Source: Variovorax atrisoli 110B (GTDB taxonomy: Bacteria > Pseudomonadota > Gammaproteobacteria > Burkholderiales > Burkholderiaceae_C). From it: 64,000 bases of DNA. Of this stretch, positions 39,783 to 48,925 are shown piece by piece. Made by a program: the position numbers and the translations under genes. Numbering within the stretch: position 1 is the stretch's first letter; each line of letters begins with the position of its first letter. Below the pieces are notes generated by a model that searched no databases, was not told the origin of the DNA, and was given only the letters and a program-made list of their open reading frames with translations. The DNA lies in NCBI RefSeq assembly GCF_000382045.1, contig NZ_KB907462.1:1-64000 (forward strand), read 5' to 3'.

Positions 39783-40622
39783 ATGAGCACGCTGCGTTCG
39801 ATCCTCGTCCATCTCGATGGCACCGACCGTGCCGAGGTGCGACTGCGCCTTGCGCACCGCCTCGCGGCACTGCACGGGTCCGCCTTGACCGCGCTTTTCG
39901 CGGTGTCGCCCTCGGTGCTGGCGGTGCTGCCGATGATCGGCGGCCTGCCTCCGATGCCGATGGCCGGCGACATCGACCCCGACCACCGCGCCCATGCGGC
40001 CGCGATGTTCGAGCGCCTGCTGCAGGACCACGCCAGCCGCAGCGACTGGCACGAGTTGCGTGGCGAGCCGGTCGTCGAGAGCTTCGTCCAGCATGCGCTG
40101 ACCAGCGATCTCATGGTGCTGGGACAGCGCGATCCGCGCGACAAGGCCGGCTTCGACGTCCCGGCCGATTTCGTCGAGGCGGTGGTGCTCGCCAGCGGCA
40201 AGCCGGCGCTGGTCGTCCCGTTCGCGGGCAGGGTGTCACCGAACCCGGGCAGGGTGCTGGTCGCATGGCGCTGCGCGCGCGAGGCGGCCCGTGCGCTGGA
40301 GACCGCGCTGCCCCTGCTGCGCTCGGCGCAGGAGGTCCACCTGGTGGCCCCGGTGAGCGCCTCGGATCCCGAACACGGCACGACGATGTCGAGGCTGCGC
40401 GACTACCTGCGGCTGCACGGCGTCGGGCAGCTGCGGGAACACAAGGCGCCGGCGGAGGACAGGCATGCCGGCGAGGCGCTGCTCTCGCTCGCGCAGGAGA
40501 CCGGCGCGGGCCTGATCGTCATGGGCGCCTACGGCCACAGTCCGGCACGCGAGCTCATGCTGGGCGGCGCCACGCGCACGGTGCTGGAGCGGGCCTCGGT
40601 TCCGGTCTGGATGGCGCACTGA
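39783..40622 (+). CDS. Universal stress protein, tandem UspA domains
   Basis: 279 aa with two Usp domains. It begins MSTLRSILVHLDGTDRA; the second domain ends with G-A-Y-G-H-S-P-A-R-E-L-M-L-G-G, matching G-2X-G-9X-G but with Gly in place of the final Ser/Thr. A Met/Pro-rich loop (about residues 48-62) interrupts the first domain. It follows the 99-aa protein gene by 9 bp. Same family as 30014 and 62179. Confidence 0.92.
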   Translation: MSTLRSILVHLDGTDRAEVRLRLAHRLAALHGSALTALFAVSPSVLAVLPMIGGLPPMPMAGDIDPDHRAHAAAMFERLLQDHASRSDWHELRGEPVVESFVQHALTSDLMVLGQRDPRDKAGFDVPADFVEAVVLASGKPALVVPFAGRVSPNPGRVLVAWRCAREAARALETALPLLRSAQEVHLVAPVSASDPEHGTTMSRLRDYLRLHGVGQLREHKAPAEDRHAGEALLSLAQETGAGLIVMGAYGHSPARELMLGGATRTVLERASVPVWMAH

Positions 40623-40652
40623 GCGCTGCCTTGGGACCTGTTCCGCCGGAAC

Positions 40653-41021
40653 TCATCCAGCCTCCTTCCACATCCGGACCAGCGATTCGGGCGCCTGCTC
40701 CTCGGGCACCTCGAAGACCACAGCCGGGACCGGGCCGTCGCCGCGCCCCCCTGCTCCAACGTCGTCGCCGTCGTTGTCGCTCTCGTCGATGAATATCTCG
40801 ACGCGGTAGCGGCGCCGGTCGGCACCCTGCACGCCGGGGCCGCTTTCGCAGCCGCGCTCCGCGGCCTCCCGCAGCATCTGCATCAGGCGCTGCCTGGTGG
40901 CCCCGCCGTCGCCATCGAGCCCCACGCTGCGCGGCCGCGAGAGACCTGGCGTCCAGGCAAAACCGCCTTCGCGCGCAATGCACACGGCCCGGATGCGGCG
41001 CGCTGGCGGCAGATCGATCAT
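40653..41021 (-). CDS. Emfourin-like small protein (tentative)
   Basis: 122 aa from ATG 41021, coupled to the upstream DHH gene by ATGA overlap. The pattern A-R-E-G-G-F-A-W near residue 18, a central amphipathic helix, Y-R-V-E-I-F-I-D and a C-terminal V-P-E-x-L-V-R-M helix recall emfourin-type inhibitors of M4 metalloproteases (protealysin). The central loop is Asp/Gly-rich. No M4 protease lies in the window, so the inhibitor reading is only a suggestion. Confidence 0.45.
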   Translation of the reverse strand: MIDLPPARRIRAVCIAREGGFAWTPGLSRPRSVGLDGDGGATRQRLMQMLREAAERGCESGPGVQGADRRRYRVEIFIDESDNDGDDVGAGGRGDGPVPAVVFEVPEEQAPESLVRMWKEAG

Positions 41022-41992
41022 GGCGCTGCGGCACTGCGGCCCCAAGACGCTGCGGCGAACGCCGCGACGAAGCGCGGCAGCTCCCCGAGCGGCAGACTGT
41101 CGATGCCGGCTGCGCGCGCACGGCCCGCGCCACCGAACCGGCTGCACAGCGCGTGGGCGCCGTCAGGGTTCGCCTGCGGCGCGCGGACGCTGACGACGTA
41201 ACCCTCGTCCCGCGCCACGAGCACCGCATGCGCGAGCCCGGGTTCGCTGCTCGCCAGCTCGTTGGCCAGGCAGCCCTGCACGCGACGACTCCAGGGCGCA
41301 TCGGGCAGCACGCGAACGCTGCCCCCGTCCCCCTGCCAGATCGGCGCGGTGCCCACGGCCCGGCGCAGGTCGGCCTGGCGCACCGCATCGATCTCGTCGA
41401 CGATGCTCTCGTGCGCCAGCATGTCGCGCGGGTCGCGGTAGCGCATCATCAGCGCGTAGAGCAGGCGCGGCGGGATGCGGACGTCGCGCTCATGCTCGCC
41501 GTAGGCGTTGTAGTTGATCAGCATGCCCAGCCGGTGCAGCCCCGCACCATCGCCGGGCTCGAAGCCGCCGTCGAGCGCCAGCCTGTCGGCCACGGCCGCC
41601 ATGTTGTCGCCATAGATCCCCACCAGCGCCCAGGCGCGGCATGCGCCGCCCAGGTGCCGATCCACGAGCAGGCTGGTGCAGACCGCGCTCGCCTCGTCGA
41701 TGTGCGCCTCGAGCTGCGGATGCCGCGGCACCTCGCCCGCGGCGTGGTGGTCGAAGTAGCGCACGCGTGCGCCCTCGCCGAGCAGCCGCAGCAGGTCTGC
41801 GCGGTTGCGCAGCATCGAGAGGTCGAACACGTTGACCTCGTCACCGGGCCCCGCCGAGACGCCGCCGAGCAGTGCAATGTCGCGCTTGAGGCCCGTCACC
41901 AGCCGGACGGTGCCTGGCCGGTGCAGCCGCCATTGCACGGCCGCGCAGAGGCCGTCGGCATCGCCGTTGCAGACATCGAACCTCGTGGCCAT
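41018..41992 (-). CDS. DHH-family phosphoesterase-like protein
   Basis: 324 aa. The N-terminus has D-V-C-N-G-D-A-D-G-L-C-A-A (metal-binding Asp pair), F-D-L-S-M (about residues 56-60) and Y-F-D-H-H-A-A (about 79-85), the DHH motif. The C-terminal third (G-A-H-A-L-C-S-R-F-G-G-A-G-R-A-R-A-A-G) is a DHHA1-like substrate domain with the usual G-G-G-H replaced by F-G-G-A-G-R-A-R. Nanoligonuclease or cyclic-dinucleotide hydrolysis is possible by family. It lies 24 bp after the small lipoprotein gene in a leftward operon. Confidence 0.8.
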   Translation of the reverse strand: MATRFDVCNGDADGLCAAVQWRLHRPGTVRLVTGLKRDIALLGGVSAGPGDEVNVFDLSMLRNRADLLRLLGEGARVRYFDHHAAGEVPRHPQLEAHIDEASAVCTSLLVDRHLGGACRAWALVGIYGDNMAAVADRLALDGGFEPGDGAGLHRLGMLINYNAYGEHERDVRIPPRLLYALMMRYRDPRDMLAHESIVDEIDAVRQADLRRAVGTAPIWQGDGGSVRVLPDAPWSRRVQGCLANELASSEPGLAHAVLVARDEGYVVSVRAPQANPDGAHALCSRFGGAGRARAAGIDSLPLGELPRFVAAFAAASWGRSAAAP

Positions 41993-42016
41993 CGTCCGGC
42001 CCTGCCTCTGCCTGTC

Positions 42017-42424
42017 TCAGGCCCCAGTGCGCCAGGAGCCGTCGGGCTGGCGGCACGCGCTGCCGGCGATGCCGTCGGGACGGCCGCCGACCACGACTTC
42101 GAGGCGGAATTCGCGGCAGCGGGCGCCGCGGCGCTCGAAGCTGCGCGTGGGCGTGAACACGAAGCTGTCGCCGGTGTCGCGGTTGTGCCAGCCCGACGAC
42201 TCGCCGTTGCCCAGGCTCTCCAGCGCGCTCGCCGCGCGGCGGCGGTCGCTGTCGTCCATCGCGCGGGCCACCACGCTTCCGGGCACGAAAGAAGCGATCG
42301 AGCCGGTGAGCACGGCGCCGCCCGGCGCTGCGGCCGGAAAGCCGCCGCATGCGGCTACCAGGGCAGCAGCCGAGATAGCGACAGCAACGGCGAGGGACAT
42401 CGGAGGCGCCGGGCAACGCTTCAT
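42017..42424 (-). CDS. Small lipoprotein, surface-antigen-like
   Basis: 135 aa. The signal ends in L-V-A-A-C (C26), a lipobox. The mature part has the glycine-zipper-poor but otherwise typical 17-kDa surface antigen C-terminal pattern: a W-H-N-R-D-T-G-D-S-F-V-F-T-P segment and C-R-E-F-R-L-E-V...A-C-R-Q-P-D-G-S-W. It is located between the desaturase and DHH genes on one strand, probably co-transcribed. Role unknown, presumably outer-membrane integrity. Confidence 0.75.
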   Translation of the reverse strand: MKRCPAPPMSLAVAVAISAAALVAACGGFPAAAPGGAVLTGSIASFVPGSVVARAMDDSDRRRAASALESLGNGESSGWHNRDTGDSFVFTPTRSFERRGARCREFRLEVVVGGRPDGIAGSACRQPDGSWRTGA

Positions 42425-42459
42425 TCGCAGCTCCTCGGCGCCGGCGCTTTCAAGTGCGT

Positions 42460-43644
42460 TCAGGCGTAGGAACGCAGCCGGCGCGAAAAATCCGCCAATG
42501 GCGCGATGCCGCTGGCCTCGGCACGCTGGCACCAGTCCTGGAGCTGCCTGGCCAGCTGCTCGCCGGTGGCGGTGGAACGGCTCCACAGTGCAGCCAGCTC
42601 GTCGCGCATCGAATACATCGTAGCCAGCGCCTGCGAGGCCTTCAACGCCTGCAGCATCTGCCGGTGGCGCGAGGGTCCGAGCAGGCCCTGGTCCTTGCCC
42701 AGCCAGGGCTTGACGGCCTTCAGGGCGCGCGCAGCTTCTGGCGAGATGCCGCGCAGGCGGTCGAGCTCGGCCACGCAGGCCTTCTTCAGCGAGCGCGTGT
42801 AATTCGACAGCACGTCGTAGTGGCAGCGGATGATCGCCTGCACGGTGGCCAGGTCGACGTTCGCCTTGGGCGCGACCAGCCGCGGCGTGGGCGCCACATG
42901 CTTCACGCGGGCCAGGCCCAGCGCCTGCAGCGTGCGGATGTAGAGCCAGCCGATGTCGAACTCGAACCACCTGCTCGACAGCTTCGCCGAGGCTGGAAAG
43001 GCGTGGTGGTTGTTGTGCAGCTCCTCCCCGCCGATCAAGATGCCGATGGGAAAGATGTTCGTGCTGGCGTCGCGCGCCGGCCAGTTGCGGTAGCCCCAGT
43101 AGTGGCCGATGCCGTTGACTACGCCAGCCGCCCAGAACGGAATCCACGCGATCTGCACGAGCAGCACCAGCGCGCCGGGCACGACGCCAAAGAGCGCCAT
43201 GTCGACCACGCCCATCAGCACGATGCCCAGGGTCTTGTGCTCCGCGTAGACGTGCCGCTCCAGCCAGTCGTCGGGCGTGCCGTGGCCGTAGCGCTCCAGG
43301 GTCTCGGCGCGCCTGGCTTCGCGCACGTAATAGAACACGCCGCCCCAGAGCACCCGGTTGAGCCCGTGCACCTGCGGGCTGTGCGGGTCCTCCGGGGTCT
43401 CGCACTTGGCGTGGTGCTTGCGGTGCACCGCGGCCCACTCCTTGGTCGCCATGCCGGTGGTCAGCCAGAGCCAGAAGCGGAAGAAGTGGCTCGCCACGGG
43501 ATGCAGATCGAGCGCGCGGTGGGCCTGGTGGCGGTGCAGGAATATGGTGACGGAAGCGATGGTGACGTGCGTGAGCGCGAGCGCGGCCAGCAGCACGCCC
43601 CACCACGGAAGATCCAGCACGCCGGAATAGAGCAGGGATTGCAT
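42460..43644 (-). CDS. Acyl-CoA/acyl-lipid desaturase
   Basis: 394 aa integral membrane di-iron enzyme. Three histidine boxes are present: H37-R-H-Q-A-H42, H74-R-K-H-H78 and H-N-N-H-H further on. The N-terminal 230 residues are the OLE1/stearoyl-CoA desaturase domain with four membrane helices; the last 150 form a soluble helical extension of unknown role. It introduces a double bond using O2 and electrons, an odd activity for an anaerobic regulon but useful at low, non-zero oxygen. The FNR-type box at 43697 is 59 bp upstream. Confidence 0.87.
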   Translation of the reverse strand: MQSLLYSGVLDLPWWGVLLAALALTHVTIASVTIFLHRHQAHRALDLHPVASHFFRFWLWLTTGMATKEWAAVHRKHHAKCETPEDPHSPQVHGLNRVLWGGVFYYVREARRAETLERYGHGTPDDWLERHVYAEHKTLGIVLMGVVDMALFGVVPGALVLLVQIAWIPFWAAGVVNGIGHYWGYRNWPARDASTNIFPIGILIGGEELHNNHHAFPASAKLSSRWFEFDIGWLYIRTLQALGLARVKHVAPTPRLVAPKANVDLATVQAIIRCHYDVLSNYTRSLKKACVAELDRLRGISPEAARALKAVKPWLGKDQGLLGPSRHRQMLQALKASQALATMYSMRDELAALWSRSTATGEQLARQLQDWCQRAEASGIAPLADFSRRLRSYA

Positions 43645-43696
43645 TCGTACCTCTTGAACAGTGCCGGCGATTCTGCGGACTGCGGGGGCGCGCACC

Positions 43697-43710
43697 TTGA
43701 TGCACGTCAA
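43697..43710 (-). promoter_or_regulatory. FNR/Anr-type box before desaturase
   Basis: TTGAT-GCAC-GTCAA (minus strand TTGAC-GTGC-ATCAA), centred 59 bp before ATG 43644, with AGAATC after 22 nt. The box contains the stop codon of the upstream AMP-ligase gene. Confidence 0.75.
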
Positions 43711-45061
43711 CACGCATCGTCCGGTTTCGCGTTCAGCGAGATCACCCGCCGGAACTTGCCGCTGCGGCCGCATTGCGTGCTCTCCCCCGCGCGGCACTCG
43801 ATGCGCACGCCCTTCGCGCCCTGCGTCTCGAGGAAAGCCGCGAGCGCCGCGCGCGCCTTGCGCAGGGTCCGCTGCATCTTCTGTCCCTGCCCGCGGGTTT
43901 TCAGCAGCAGCTCGCGCGGCCCCTGCTGCACCAGCTGAAAGTCGAAAAGTCCCGCCTCCTCCTCGAGGACGGTGCTCACCGCCAGCGGAACCACCCTCAC
44001 CGCCGGCATGCCGACACCGGCCGCGAGGCACAGGGTGTCGTCGTCGCGCCCATGGACCTCGATGACCGGAAGATGCGATCCGCACCCGCAGGGCGCATCG
44101 AGCAGCCTGACCCTGTCGCCCAGGTCGTAGCGGATCACCGGTTGCAGGTGGTTGGCCAGGTTGGTCAGCAGGGTCGTGGTTCCGGCATGGCCGGCCGGCA
44201 CCGCCCGGCCCTGGGCATCGACCGGCTCCAGGATCGCCCAGTCGCTGTTCAGGTGCAGCACGCCCAGCGAACATTCGAACGCCAGCGACAGAAACTCCGA
44301 GGCGCCATAACTGTTGGCGACCGGGCAGGCGAACGCCTCCTTCAGGAAGACGCGTCCGGCTGCAGAGAGCGTTTCCCGCCGGTCCATATCTCGCGCGGCG
44401 CTGCCTTGAGCCGGCCAGCCTCCCGCTCTTGCGCGAGCACGATGGCGGCGCTCGGATAGGTGGCCAGCACCGTGGGATCGAAGGCATCGAGCTCGTCGCA
44501 GAGCCTGTCCAGCGGCTGCAGGAATGAAATGCCGCGCAGGCGGGACGCGAGGCCGGGCTGCAGGCGGCGCAGCCGCTCGACCGATACCGTGCTCGCGAAA
44601 TGCCCGCCGGTCGCGCCCACGAAGGCGATGCGCTCCCCCAGGCTCCACGGATCGAGCAGCCGCTCGAAGGGCCGAAGCAGCGGTCTGCGCAACGCCTCCA
44701 GCGCGTCGTACACGGCCATCGCACGCGCGTCCTGCACGAAGATCGCGGGCTCGCCGGTGCTGCCGGAGCTTTCCCATGCCGTGTAGGGGCCCAGGCAGTC
44801 GGCCGCGATGTTCGCCGGTTCGGCGAGGAAGCGTCGCAGCGCCGGCAGCGACAACGCCGGGTCGCAGACCCAGCCTGCGAAGTCGCCCATCAGTTCCGCC
44901 TTGCGGGCCATCGGCAGCTCCTCCAGCCGCGCAGTGGCCGGATCGCAGCCGGCCAGCAGGCGCCGGTAGCGTGGCGAATGGGCCGCCGCCGCGGCGAGCA
45001 GCTCCGCCAGCCGCTGCGACCGCATCGCGGCGAGCGAGCTCGCAGCCGCATTCGTGGCCAT
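43707..45061 (-). pseudogene. AMP-ligase (phenylacetate-CoA-ligase-like) with frameshift
   Basis: Adenylate-forming enzyme of the PaaK/coenzyme F390 synthetase type. The N-terminal part from ATG 45061 (GAGG upstream) has the ATP loop S-S-G-S-T-G-E-P and A-T-G-G-H-F; after I-W-T-G-G the frame breaks near 44375-44378, apparently one base lost from a G run (C run on the plus strand). The remainder (E-T-L-S-A-A-G-R-V-F, then S-Y-G-A-S-E-F and Y-D-L-G-D-R-V) continues to 43707. Restored length would be about 451 aa. It could activate an acyl or aryl acid; sequencing error is a real alternative to inactivation. Confidence 0.78.
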
Positions 45062-45193
45062 CGATACCTCGGCCGCAACCACACAGGCCCGCCACGGATC
45101 AAAGATCGGCGGCATCGGGCGCGGCTCCGGGCGAACGGGTATCCATGGCGGGTTCCTCGGCCATGGAGCTTGCGCCCATGCCGGCGCGACGGG

Positions 45194-45207
45194 TTGACGT
45201 GCATCAA
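45194..45207 (+). promoter_or_regulatory. FNR/Anr-type box before Pat-like gene
   Basis: TTGAC-GTGC-ATCAA, centred 71 bp before ATG 45272, with CACGAT after 22 nt. It also lies 139 bp upstream of the divergent AMP-ligase gene. Confidence 0.7.
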
Positions 45208-45271
45208 GCCGGCAGGTCGCGGCGGCCCGCACGATGGCATGTCCCGTCACTGCCGCGCCGTCTTCAATGCC

Positions 45272-47935
45272 ATGACCATCCGTCATCTGGACCGCCTGCT
45301 GTCGCCGGCCTCCGTCGCCGTGTTCGGTGCCTCGAACCGGCCCGCCAGCGTTGGCGCCACGGTATGGCGCAACCTGCGCGCCGGCGGCTTCAAGGGCGCG
45401 GTGCACGGGGTGAATCCGAAACATGCCTCGCTCGACGGGGTGCCCGTCTTCCCCGACGCGGCGCACCTGCCTGCCGCGCCCGACCTGGCGGTGATCTGCA
45501 CGCCACCGGCCACGGTCGCGCCGCTGGTCGCCGAACTCGGCGCACTGGGCACCCACGCGGCGGTGATCATCACGGCCGGCCTGGAGCCGCGGCAAAAGCA
45601 GGCCGCGCTGGAGGCGGCGCGCCCCTTCACCCTGCGCCTGCTGGGGCCCAACTGCCTCGGCCTGCTCAGTCCGCACATCGGCCTGAACGCCAGCTTCGCG
45701 CACACCGACGCGCTGGCGGGCGACGTGGCCTTCGTCTCGCAGTCGGGTGCACTGGTCACGGCCGTGCTCGACTGGACCCGCAGCCGCGGCGTGGGCCTGT
45801 CGCACATGGTCTCGCTGGGCGAACACTGCGACGTCGACTTCGGCGACCTGCTCGACCACCTGGCCAGCGATGCGCACACCCGCTCGATCCTGCTGTACGT
45901 GGAATCCATCGAGTCGCCGCGCAAGTTCATGTCCGCCGCGCGCGCGGCCGCGCGCAACAAGCCGGTGATCGTGCTCAAGGCCGGGCGCGCCGGCCACGGC
46001 ATTGCCGCCGCCACCTCGCACACGGGCGCGCTGGCGGGATCGGACGCGGTCTACGACGCCGCGCTGCGGCGCGCCGGAATGCTGCGCGTCGACACGCTGC
46101 AGGAGCTCTTTTTAGCCGCAGAGACTCTGTCGCGCTTCCGGGGCAATGGCCACGGCAGGCTCACGGTCATGACCAACGGCGGGGGCGCCGGCGTGATGGC
46201 CGCCGACGCGGCGGCGCGCGAGGGCGTGGTGCTGGCAGACCCGGGCTCCGCGCTGCTCGCCCGCCTCGACGCAGCGTTGCCGGCGAACTGGTCCCGCGCC
46301 AACCCCATCGACATCATCGGCGACGCACCCGCCGAGCGCTATGCCGAGACGCTCGGCGCACTGCTGGCCGACACGTCGGCCGGGGCGGTGCTGTTCATGC
46401 ATGCACCCACGGCCATCGTGCGCAGCGAGGACATCGCGCGCGCCTGCCTGCCGCTGGTGCGCGGCCAGGCCTCGCGCGTGATGAGCGCCTGGCTCGGCGA
46501 CGCTGCGGTGACCCAGGCGCGCAGGCTCTTCGAGGAGGCCGGCGTGGCCGACTACGCCTCGCCCGAAGAAGCGGTGCATGCCTTTGCGATGCTGCAGACC
46601 TATCGGCGCAACCAGGAGATCCTGATGGAGACGCCGGGCGCCGCCCATGGCGCCGCGCCCGATGCCGATGCGGTGCGCACCACGCTGGACGCGGCGCTGG
46701 CCGAGCAGCGCGAATGGCTCGGCGAACAGGAGGCCAAGTCGCTGCTGCAGGCCTACGGCATCGAGACGGTGCCCACCGTCGCCGTTGCGCCGACGGCCGA
46801 GGCGGCGGTCGAGGCCGGCAAGGGGCTGGGATACCCGTTGGCGTTGAAGATCCTCTCGCGCGACATCACGCACAAGACGGACGTCGGTGGCGTGCGGCTG
46901 GGCCTGCGCGACGAAGCCGCGCTGCGCAGCGCGGCCGGTGAAATGCTCGAAGCGGTGAGGAACGCCCGGCCGCTGGCGCAGATCGACGGCTTCACCGTGC
47001 AGCACTCGCTGCACCGCCCGCACGCCCAGGAAATCATCGTCGGCGCCAGCATCGACCCTGTCTTCGGTCCCGTGATCCTGTTCGGCCAGGGCGGCACCGC
47101 GGTGGAGGCCGCCGCCGACACGGCCATCGCGCTGCCCCCGCTGAACCGCGCCCTCGCCGCGGAACTGGTGTCGCGTACCCGCGTGGCGCGCCTGCTGGCC
47201 GGCTTTCGCGACCATCCGCCGGCTCGCCTCGATGCGCTCCACGACGTGCTCGTCGCCGTCTCGCGCATGCTGGCCGATCTGCCGCGGCTGGCGGAGCTGG
47301 ACATCAATCCGCTGTGGGTCGACGAGCATGGTGCGCTGGCGCTCGACGCGCGCATGCGGCTGTCGCGTACGCCGCAGCACGGCACCGCGCGCTTCGCGAT
47401 CCTGCCCTACCCCGACCAGTGGGTGCGGACGCATACCTGGAACGGGCGCGAAATCGTGGTGCGGCCGATCAGGCCGGAGGACGAGCCGCAGCATCGGCGC
47501 TTCCTGGAGTCGCTGGACGCGGAGGACATGCGGATGCGCTTCTTCTCGGTGCGCAAGGAAATGCCGCGCAGCGAGCTCGCGCGATTGACGCAGATCGACT
47601 ACGACCGGGAGATGGCCTTCATCGCCGAGGACGTCGATGCGCAAGGCCATGCCCGCACGCTCGGCGTGGCGCGCACGGTGTGCGATCCCGACAACGTCGA
47701 GGCCGAGTTCGCGCTCGTCGTGCGCTCCGAGCTCAAGGGCCAGGGGCTGGGCAAGGTGCTGTTCGAGCGGCTGATCGAGCACGCGCGCAGCCGCGGCACC
47801 CTGCGACTGGTGGGCATCGTGCTGCGCGAGAACACCCGGATGCTGAAGCTCACGGCCGCGCTGGGCTTCAAGGCCGATCCGGCCGAGCCGCCTTCGTCGG
47901 GCCTGCGTCGGATGGTGCTGCAACTGAGGGCTTGA
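45272..47935 (+). CDS. Pat-like protein acetyltransferase (NDP-acyl-CoA-synthetase + GNAT)
   Basis: 887 aa, almost the same length as Salmonella Pat. The N-terminal 700 residues are an acyl-CoA synthetase (ADP-forming) array: a CoA-binding domain (V-F-G-A-S-N-R-P-A-S-V-G), a ligase domain (S-H-T-G-A-L-A-G-S-D) and an ATP-grasp part (D-I-T-H-K-T-D-V-G-G-V). The C-terminal 170 are a GNAT domain with the acetyl-CoA loop K-G-Q-G-L-G. Pat acetylates and silences acetyl-CoA synthetase; acs lies 7 kb downstream. ATG 45239 in the same frame is an alternative start. The 3' end overlaps the cytochrome gene by 68 bp. Confidence 0.87.
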   Translation: MTIRHLDRLLSPASVAVFGASNRPASVGATVWRNLRAGGFKGAVHGVNPKHASLDGVPVFPDAAHLPAAPDLAVICTPPATVAPLVAELGALGTHAAVIITAGLEPRQKQAALEAARPFTLRLLGPNCLGLLSPHIGLNASFAHTDALAGDVAFVSQSGALVTAVLDWTRSRGVGLSHMVSLGEHCDVDFGDLLDHLASDAHTRSILLYVESIESPRKFMSAARAAARNKPVIVLKAGRAGHGIAAATSHTGALAGSDAVYDAALRRAGMLRVDTLQELFLAAETLSRFRGNGHGRLTVMTNGGGAGVMAADAAAREGVVLADPGSALLARLDAALPANWSRANPIDIIGDAPAERYAETLGALLADTSAGAVLFMHAPTAIVRSEDIARACLPLVRGQASRVMSAWLGDAAVTQARRLFEEAGVADYASPEEAVHAFAMLQTYRRNQEILMETPGAAHGAAPDADAVRTTLDAALAEQREWLGEQEAKSLLQAYGIETVPTVAVAPTAEAAVEAGKGLGYPLALKILSRDITHKTDVGGVRLGLRDEAALRSAAGEMLEAVRNARPLAQIDGFTVQHSLHRPHAQEIIVGASIDPVFGPVILFGQGGTAVEAAADTAIALPPLNRALAAELVSRTRVARLLAGFRDHPPARLDALHDVLVAVSRMLADLPRLAELDINPLWVDEHGALALDARMRLSRTPQHGTARFAILPYPDQWVRTHTWNGREIVVRPIRPEDEPQHRRFLESLDAEDMRMRFFSVRKEMPRSELARLTQIDYDREMAFIAEDVDAQGHARTLGVARTVCDPDNVEAEFALVVRSELKGQGLGKVLFERLIEHARSRGTLRLVGIVLRENTRMLKLTAALGFKADPAEPPSSGLRRMVLQLRA

Positions 47936-48275
47936 GCAGGGTGGTCGCGCTCGGGGGCGCGAAGCCGTAGAAGCGATCGTTCAGATAGCGGGCCACTTCC
48001 ATGATGTCCTGGTCGCGCCAGCCCAGCGAGGAGGCCTGCTGCCAGCGCCGCACCTGCTCCTCGAGGCTGTCCCAGTCGTTGACCAGCTTCCTGCCGCGCC
48101 AATGCATCTTCTCGTTGTGGCAGGCGACGCAGTTGGCGTTGTAGAGCAGCTCGCCCCGGGATTGGGCTGGGGCGGGGCTGACATGCAGGCCCAGGCAGAG
48201 CGACAGGGCGAGCGCGGCCGCGGCACCGCACCCCGACATGCGGCCAGTCTTGCAGGCGATGGGAATCGGGCGCAT
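47868..48275 (-). CDS. Small periplasmic c-type cytochrome
   Basis: 135 aa. A signal peptide (about residues 12-38, ending P-A-P-A-Q) precedes one heme-binding C49-V-A-C-H53 motif; Met57 or a later Met could be the axial ligand. After the helical cytochrome core (W-R-D-Q-D-I-M-E-V-A-R-Y-L-N) the tail is Pro/Ala-rich. GGAGAG precedes ATG 48275. It is divergent from hsp20 across an FNR-type box and its 3' end runs antisense into the Pat-like gene. Confidence 0.85.
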   Translation of the reverse strand: MRPIPIACKTGRMSGCGAAAALALSLCLGLHVSPAPAQSRGELLYNANCVACHNEKMHWRGRKLVNDWDSLEEQVRRWQQASSLGWRDQDIMEVARYLNDRFYGFAPPSATTLLKPSVAAPSDAGPTKAARPDRP

Positions 48276-48340
48276 GGAACTCTCCTTCGAGCGGTGTTGA
48301 ACGTCGGCCTCGCATCCTCTCGCGTCGACAGCCGGCGCGC

Positions 48341-48354
48341 TTGATCCAGCGCAA
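48341..48354. promoter_or_regulatory. Bidirectional FNR/Anr-type box, cytochrome / hsp20
   Basis: TTGAT-CCAG-CGCAA, centred 68 bp before hsp20 and 72 bp before the cytochrome gene. Rightward, TAGATT follows at exactly 22 nt, identical to the arrangement at 39398. Confidence 0.78.
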
Positions 48355-48415
48355 CGGAAATCCCGCCGCGCGCGCCTAGATTGAAGTTCCCTCAACCCAT
48401 TCATGGAGTAAGCGC

Positions 48416-48841
48416 ATGAACACCGCACTGTCCCGCCTGGACCGCATCGAGAACCTCTTTCCCGACATGCTGCGCCGCTGGGCGCGTCCGCTGCAGCTGA
48501 TCGACGAGGCCGAACTGCCGGCCGACATCCGGCTCGACATCAGCGAGAACGACAAGGAATACCTCGTCACCGCCGAGATCCCCGGCGCGAAGAAGGAAGA
48601 CGTGCGCGTCTCCATCGACGGCAGCTACGTCTCGATCTCGGCCGAGGTCAGGAAGGACGAGGAAAAGAAGCAAGGCCGCTCCATCGTCCGGGAGACCTAT
48701 CGCGGCAGCATGTCGCGCGGCTTCTCGCTGGCCAGCGAAGTCGACGACAAGACCGCCGTGGCCAAGCTCGAGGACGGCGTGCTGCACTTGACGCTGCCCA
48801 AGCGCGAAGGAACGGCCCGCACCACGCTGAAGATCCAGTAG
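48416..48841 (+). CDS. Hsp20-family small heat-shock protein
   Basis: 141 aa. An alpha-crystallin domain covers about residues 38-135 (I-R-L-D-I-S-E-N-D-K-E-Y, then A-E-I-P-G-A-K-K-E-D-V, and A-K-L-E-D-G-V-L-H-L-T-L-P-K with the usual G-V-L motif). The C-terminal L-K-I-Q is a short I/V-x-I/V-like anchor. It binds unfolding proteins without ATP. The FNR-type class II promoter at 48341 suggests oxygen rather than heat control; no sigma-32 promoter is evident. Confidence 0.92.
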   Translation: MNTALSRLDRIENLFPDMLRRWARPLQLIDEAELPADIRLDISENDKEYLVTAEIPGAKKEDVRVSIDGSYVSISAEVRKDEEKKQGRSIVRETYRGSMSRGFSLASEVDDKTAVAKLEDGVLHLTLPKREGTARTTLKIQ

Positions 48842-48925
48842 CGACCGCGCCCTGGTGCCGCCGGCAGTGGGCTCCCCGCGCGGGCCGCCCCGCCTTCGAA
48901 GGAGAAAGGGAGCGAAGGAGCCCGC

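Noticed and set aside
41018..41992. Acetyltransferase (a name sometimes given to this family)
   Set aside because: The DxD, FDLSM and FDHH motifs are those of DHH phosphoesterases; no acetyl-CoA loop is visible.
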